Shown: in pieces, positions 61,280 through 64,000 of the stretch | Layout: each line of letters opens with the position of its first letter | Position numbering within the stretch: position 1 is the stretch's first letter | From: Anaerolineae bacterium | GTDB lineage: Bacteria; Chloroflexota; Anaerolineae; Aggregatilineales; JAFGMM01 | Length of the DNA: 64,000 nucleotides | Direction of reading: 5' to 3' | Assembly (NCBI GenBank): GCA_027494055.1 | Contig: JAOSJO010000001.1 | Location: 372,001 to 436,000, forward strand | The notes under the pieces: generated by a model | Seen by the model: only the letters and a program-made list of their open reading frames with translations | What the model was told of the DNA's origin: nothing | Databases searched by the model: none | Made by a program: the position numbers and the translations under genes

Positions 61280-61574
61280 CCAGACCTCCTGCGTGGGCCT
61301 GATGGCGGCCCGGCCCCCCGTCAATACCGGGCTGCACTGCCGGCGTTGCACAACTGGTGCAGAAACCGGCATACAGCCCGTATGGTACGCCGGCTGTGGT
61401 CTGGTGTGGGGCACTTACGGTAAGCGTCGGGTGTTGCAAACAGCCGACATCCGGGGGCTTACATATTCGCTGTTGCTCTTAAGTATAGGGCATGTTTTCA
61501 TTCCGCGGGAATAACCCCCTGGTACTGATAGCATGACAAAGTGCGGGAGTGGAGATGCACGCACCATAGATTCG

Positions 61575-61652
61575 TAACGCGAAAGCACGAAAGATACGAA
61601 GTCACGAAAAGGTTGGGCGCACGCTTCGCGCCTTTCGTGTCTTCGTGTTTCC
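61575..61652. repeat. KHEATK-type dispersed inverted repeat, copy 2 (inverted relative to copy 1)
   Basis: Reverse complement aaacacgaagacacgaaaggcgc matches copy 1 except one base. Confidence 0.65.
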
Positions 61653-61810
61653 AATCTGCACGTCCCCGGACTTTGCCATGCAATGCCTGGTACTGGGAGC
61701 CTTCCACACCGGGGGTGCAGTGCGGCCCCTGGCGGCGCGCCTCCAGCGGGCCAGATGTGCTACAATAGCGGCGTTTCGCCGTCCCAGTGCAGACAGGCCA
61801 AGAGCAGCCG

Positions 61811-62936
61811 ATGTACGTCCGCCCCCTTGACCCCACCTCCCGGCGCGACCGCCGCCGCTGGATCGATTTCCCGTTTGCGTTGTACCGCGACTGCCCGCAG
61901 TGGGTGCCGCAGCTCCACATGGACGCCGCCGAGCAGATCCACCGGCTGCGTAACCCGTTCTTCGCGCACTCGAACGCCGAGTTCTTCATGGCTATCGGCA
62001 GCGACGGGCGCACGCTGGGCCGCGTGTGCATCATGGAGCACCGGCGGCTCAACGCGCACAAGGGCTGGAAGGCCGCGCAGTTCTACCTCTTCGACGTGGT
62101 GGAGGACTTCGCCGTCGCCGAGGCGCTGTTCGACGCCGCCGCGCGCTGGGCGCGAGCGCGCGGCCTGAACGAGATGATCGGGCCAAAGGGGTTCCTGCAG
62201 GGCGACGGCATGGGCGTCCTCGTGGAGGGCTTCGAGCACGTGGCGGCGCTGGGCCAGATTTACAATTACGCCTACTACGGCCCTTTCCTGGAGCGCATGG
62301 GCTTCGAGAAGGTCACCGACTTCGTTTCCTGCTACATCTCGGCCACGGCCCGGCTCCCGGAGCGCATCCACGCCATCGCCGACCGGGTGCGCGCGCGGCG
62401 GAACTTCGAGGTCGTCCCGCCCGCCACGTGGGAGGACCCCTGGGCGCACAAGGACGAGCTGCTCGCCATGTACCAGGACACGTTCACCGAGAACTGGGAG
62501 TACGGTGCCCATCACCGACCGCGAGGCCGACGCGCTGGGCCGCCGCCTGCTCACCATCGGCGACAAGGCGCTCTCGCGCGTGCTCTACCGTGACGGCGAG
62601 ATGGCCGGCTTCATCTTCGTCTTCCCTAACGTGGCCGGCGCGCTGCGCGCCACGCGTGGGCGGCTGTTCCCATTCGGCTTCATCCGGCTGCTGTGGGCGC
62701 GGGCGCGCACCGACCGCGTGGACATCAACGGCGCGGGCATCATCGAGCGGCACCAGGGCGCGGGCGCGAACGCGCTCCTCTACAGCGAGCTATTCAAGGT
62801 CGTCACCGCAAAGCCACAGTTCCGCCACGCCGAGGCGGTCCAGATCGACGAGAAGAACGCGCGCATGATCAGCGACCTGGCGACGATGGGCGTGCAGGTC
62901 TACAAGCGCCACCGGGTCTATCGCAAGCCGCTATAA
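61811..62936 (+). CDS. GNAT-like acyltransferase of unknown specificity (frame transition near 62503)
   Basis: ORF 61787..62593 continues into 62505..62936; GxGxG-like AGANALLYSELFK. Confidence 0.65.
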
Positions 62937-62960
62937 TACCAACCCCGGCTCGGGTTCTGT

Positions 62961-63770
62961 TTAGTTGCCACATTCTCCAATGAAGGCTACCAGGTCAGCC
63001 GCAAAGCGGTCTGGATCCTCCGCGTGCGGACTATGACCGACGCCAGGATAGACAACCTGCCGTGAGCCGCTGATAGCGGCAGCGATTGTATCCTGATCGA
63101 CTTGAGGAACTGTAGCATCTTCAGCGCCCCAGACCAGCAGGGTTGGCGCCTGTATCGTGTCGAGGCCTGCCAGTAGATCCTCTTCCAGAGCGGATCCGAA
63201 CGTTCCCTTCCACACATGCGCGGGAACCTTCAGCGCTTCTCGCAGGGCAGTCTGCAGGAAGGCATCTGGAACTGGCCGGACGAAGGCATGTTCAACGAAG
63301 GTCTCTACAAATCCCGGATCAACCGGATCTGTCAATTTCGAGATGGTAGACTCCCAAAGCGCAAGCAAACCGGGTCTGTCTCGCATACGGGCACGTGGAC
63401 TGACCAGGACAAGCCCCTGGGTGCGTTCGGGGTTGTCGATGGCAAACCGCAGGGCGACTGAGGCGCCCATCGAATGGCCGACAACGACCGCTCTTTGAAG
63501 ACCGAGGGTGTCGAGGAAACCTGCCAGATCCGCAGCGAAGTGCTGAGATCGATAGCCTGTATCCGGGTGGCTTGCATCACCGTGCCCTCTTTGTGTCAGA
63601 GCGAAGGCATGGATGGATGCCCCTAAGTGAGGCAGCACGCGCTGGAAAGCGCGCCAGGAATCGGCGAAGCCGTGCAGGAAGACTACCGGAACGCCGGAAG
63701 AAGCGCCCTGCTCAATATAGGGAAGCCGTATCTGGTTGGGCAAGTCTGCGAATTTGACTTCAGATGCCAT
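62961..63770 (-). CDS. Alpha/beta hydrolase
   Basis: VVFLHGFADSWRAFQRVLP; VVGHSMGASVALRFA nucleophile elbow; GVGHSPHAEDP catalytic His. Confidence 0.9.
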   Translation of the reverse strand: MASEVKFADLPNQIRLPYIEQGASSGVPVVFLHGFADSWRAFQRVLPHLGASIHAFALTQRGHGDASHPDTGYRSQHFAADLAGFLDTLGLQRAVVVGHSMGASVALRFAIDNPERTQGLVLVSPRARMRDRPGLLALWESTISKLTDPVDPGFVETFVEHAFVRPVPDAFLQTALREALKVPAHVWKGTFGSALEEDLLAGLDTIQAPTLLVWGAEDATVPQVDQDTIAAAISGSRQVVYPGVGHSPHAEDPDRFAADLVAFIGECGN

Positions 63771-63943
63771 ACCTTCTTCGCCTCGGTCTTGTTAGGGCGC
63801 ATTTCTGAGCTTGTTTCTATGACGTTCTTGACGACAAACCATGCCATCACGTATACGGAAGCGACCGCATTGTGTCTGGATGGCCGACCACAACTTACTG
63901 CTGCCAAATTCCTCAAACACCGCTCTGCCTGAAGTCACATTCG

Positions 63944-64000
63944 TTACTGGCCCCGCCGCCAGCGCGCCTGCGCCGCCACGAAGACGACAATGAAGAGCGC
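63944..64000 (-). CDS. C-terminal fragment of a gene running off the window
   Basis: Minus-strand frame ALFIVVFVAAQARWRRGQ-stop. Confidence 0.3.
   Translation of the reverse strand, partial: ALFIVVFVAAQARWRRGQ

Noticed and set aside
61415-61654. ORF with METRRHERREACAQPFRDF
   Set aside because: Spurious translation of the second copy of the same repeat family.

Overview
High-GC bacterial chromosomal window, probably Chloroflexota/Anaerolineae-like (inferred from the alternative complex III operon, gene repertoire and intergenic palindromes; not proven). It contains about 55 genes and one tRNA-Val(GAC). I saw no rRNA, CRISPR array, phage or transposase. Main blocks: PiT/DUF47 phosphate uptake; an alternative complex III (ACIII) operon with no recognisable ActF; tandem lactate dehydrogenases plus an aldo/keto reductase; an Fe3+ ABC transporter; a CarH-like B12-binding MerR regulator, Fe/Mn-SOD, TspO and ChlD/BchD-like chelatase island; a baeRF-like protein, methionine aminopeptidase and NUDIX; a large double-VWA membrane protein; infA/rpsA and hrcA-grpE-dnaK-dnaJ with a CIRCE operator; polyprenyl synthase and idi2; acpP; pncB; fur-feoABC; and a crtB-crtY-crtI carotenoid operon. 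About 20 conserved genes are broken by single frame transitions, mostly in G/C-rich runs. This looks like assembly indel error, so individual frameshifts need caution. The best leads are: (1) TGTACA sites that occur in intergenic DNA only at the carH-like, sod and tspO/chlD promoters; (2) an A9 slippery run in the ChlD linker, where programmed frameshifting is known in this family; (3) a shared 15-bp candidate Fur box at the fbpA and fur promoters; (4) an 11-bp-periodic Pho-box-like repeat upstream of pit; (5) several families of dispersed intergenic palindromes, one with compensatory changes in its stem and one lying in the gap between the two ActB-type ORFs.
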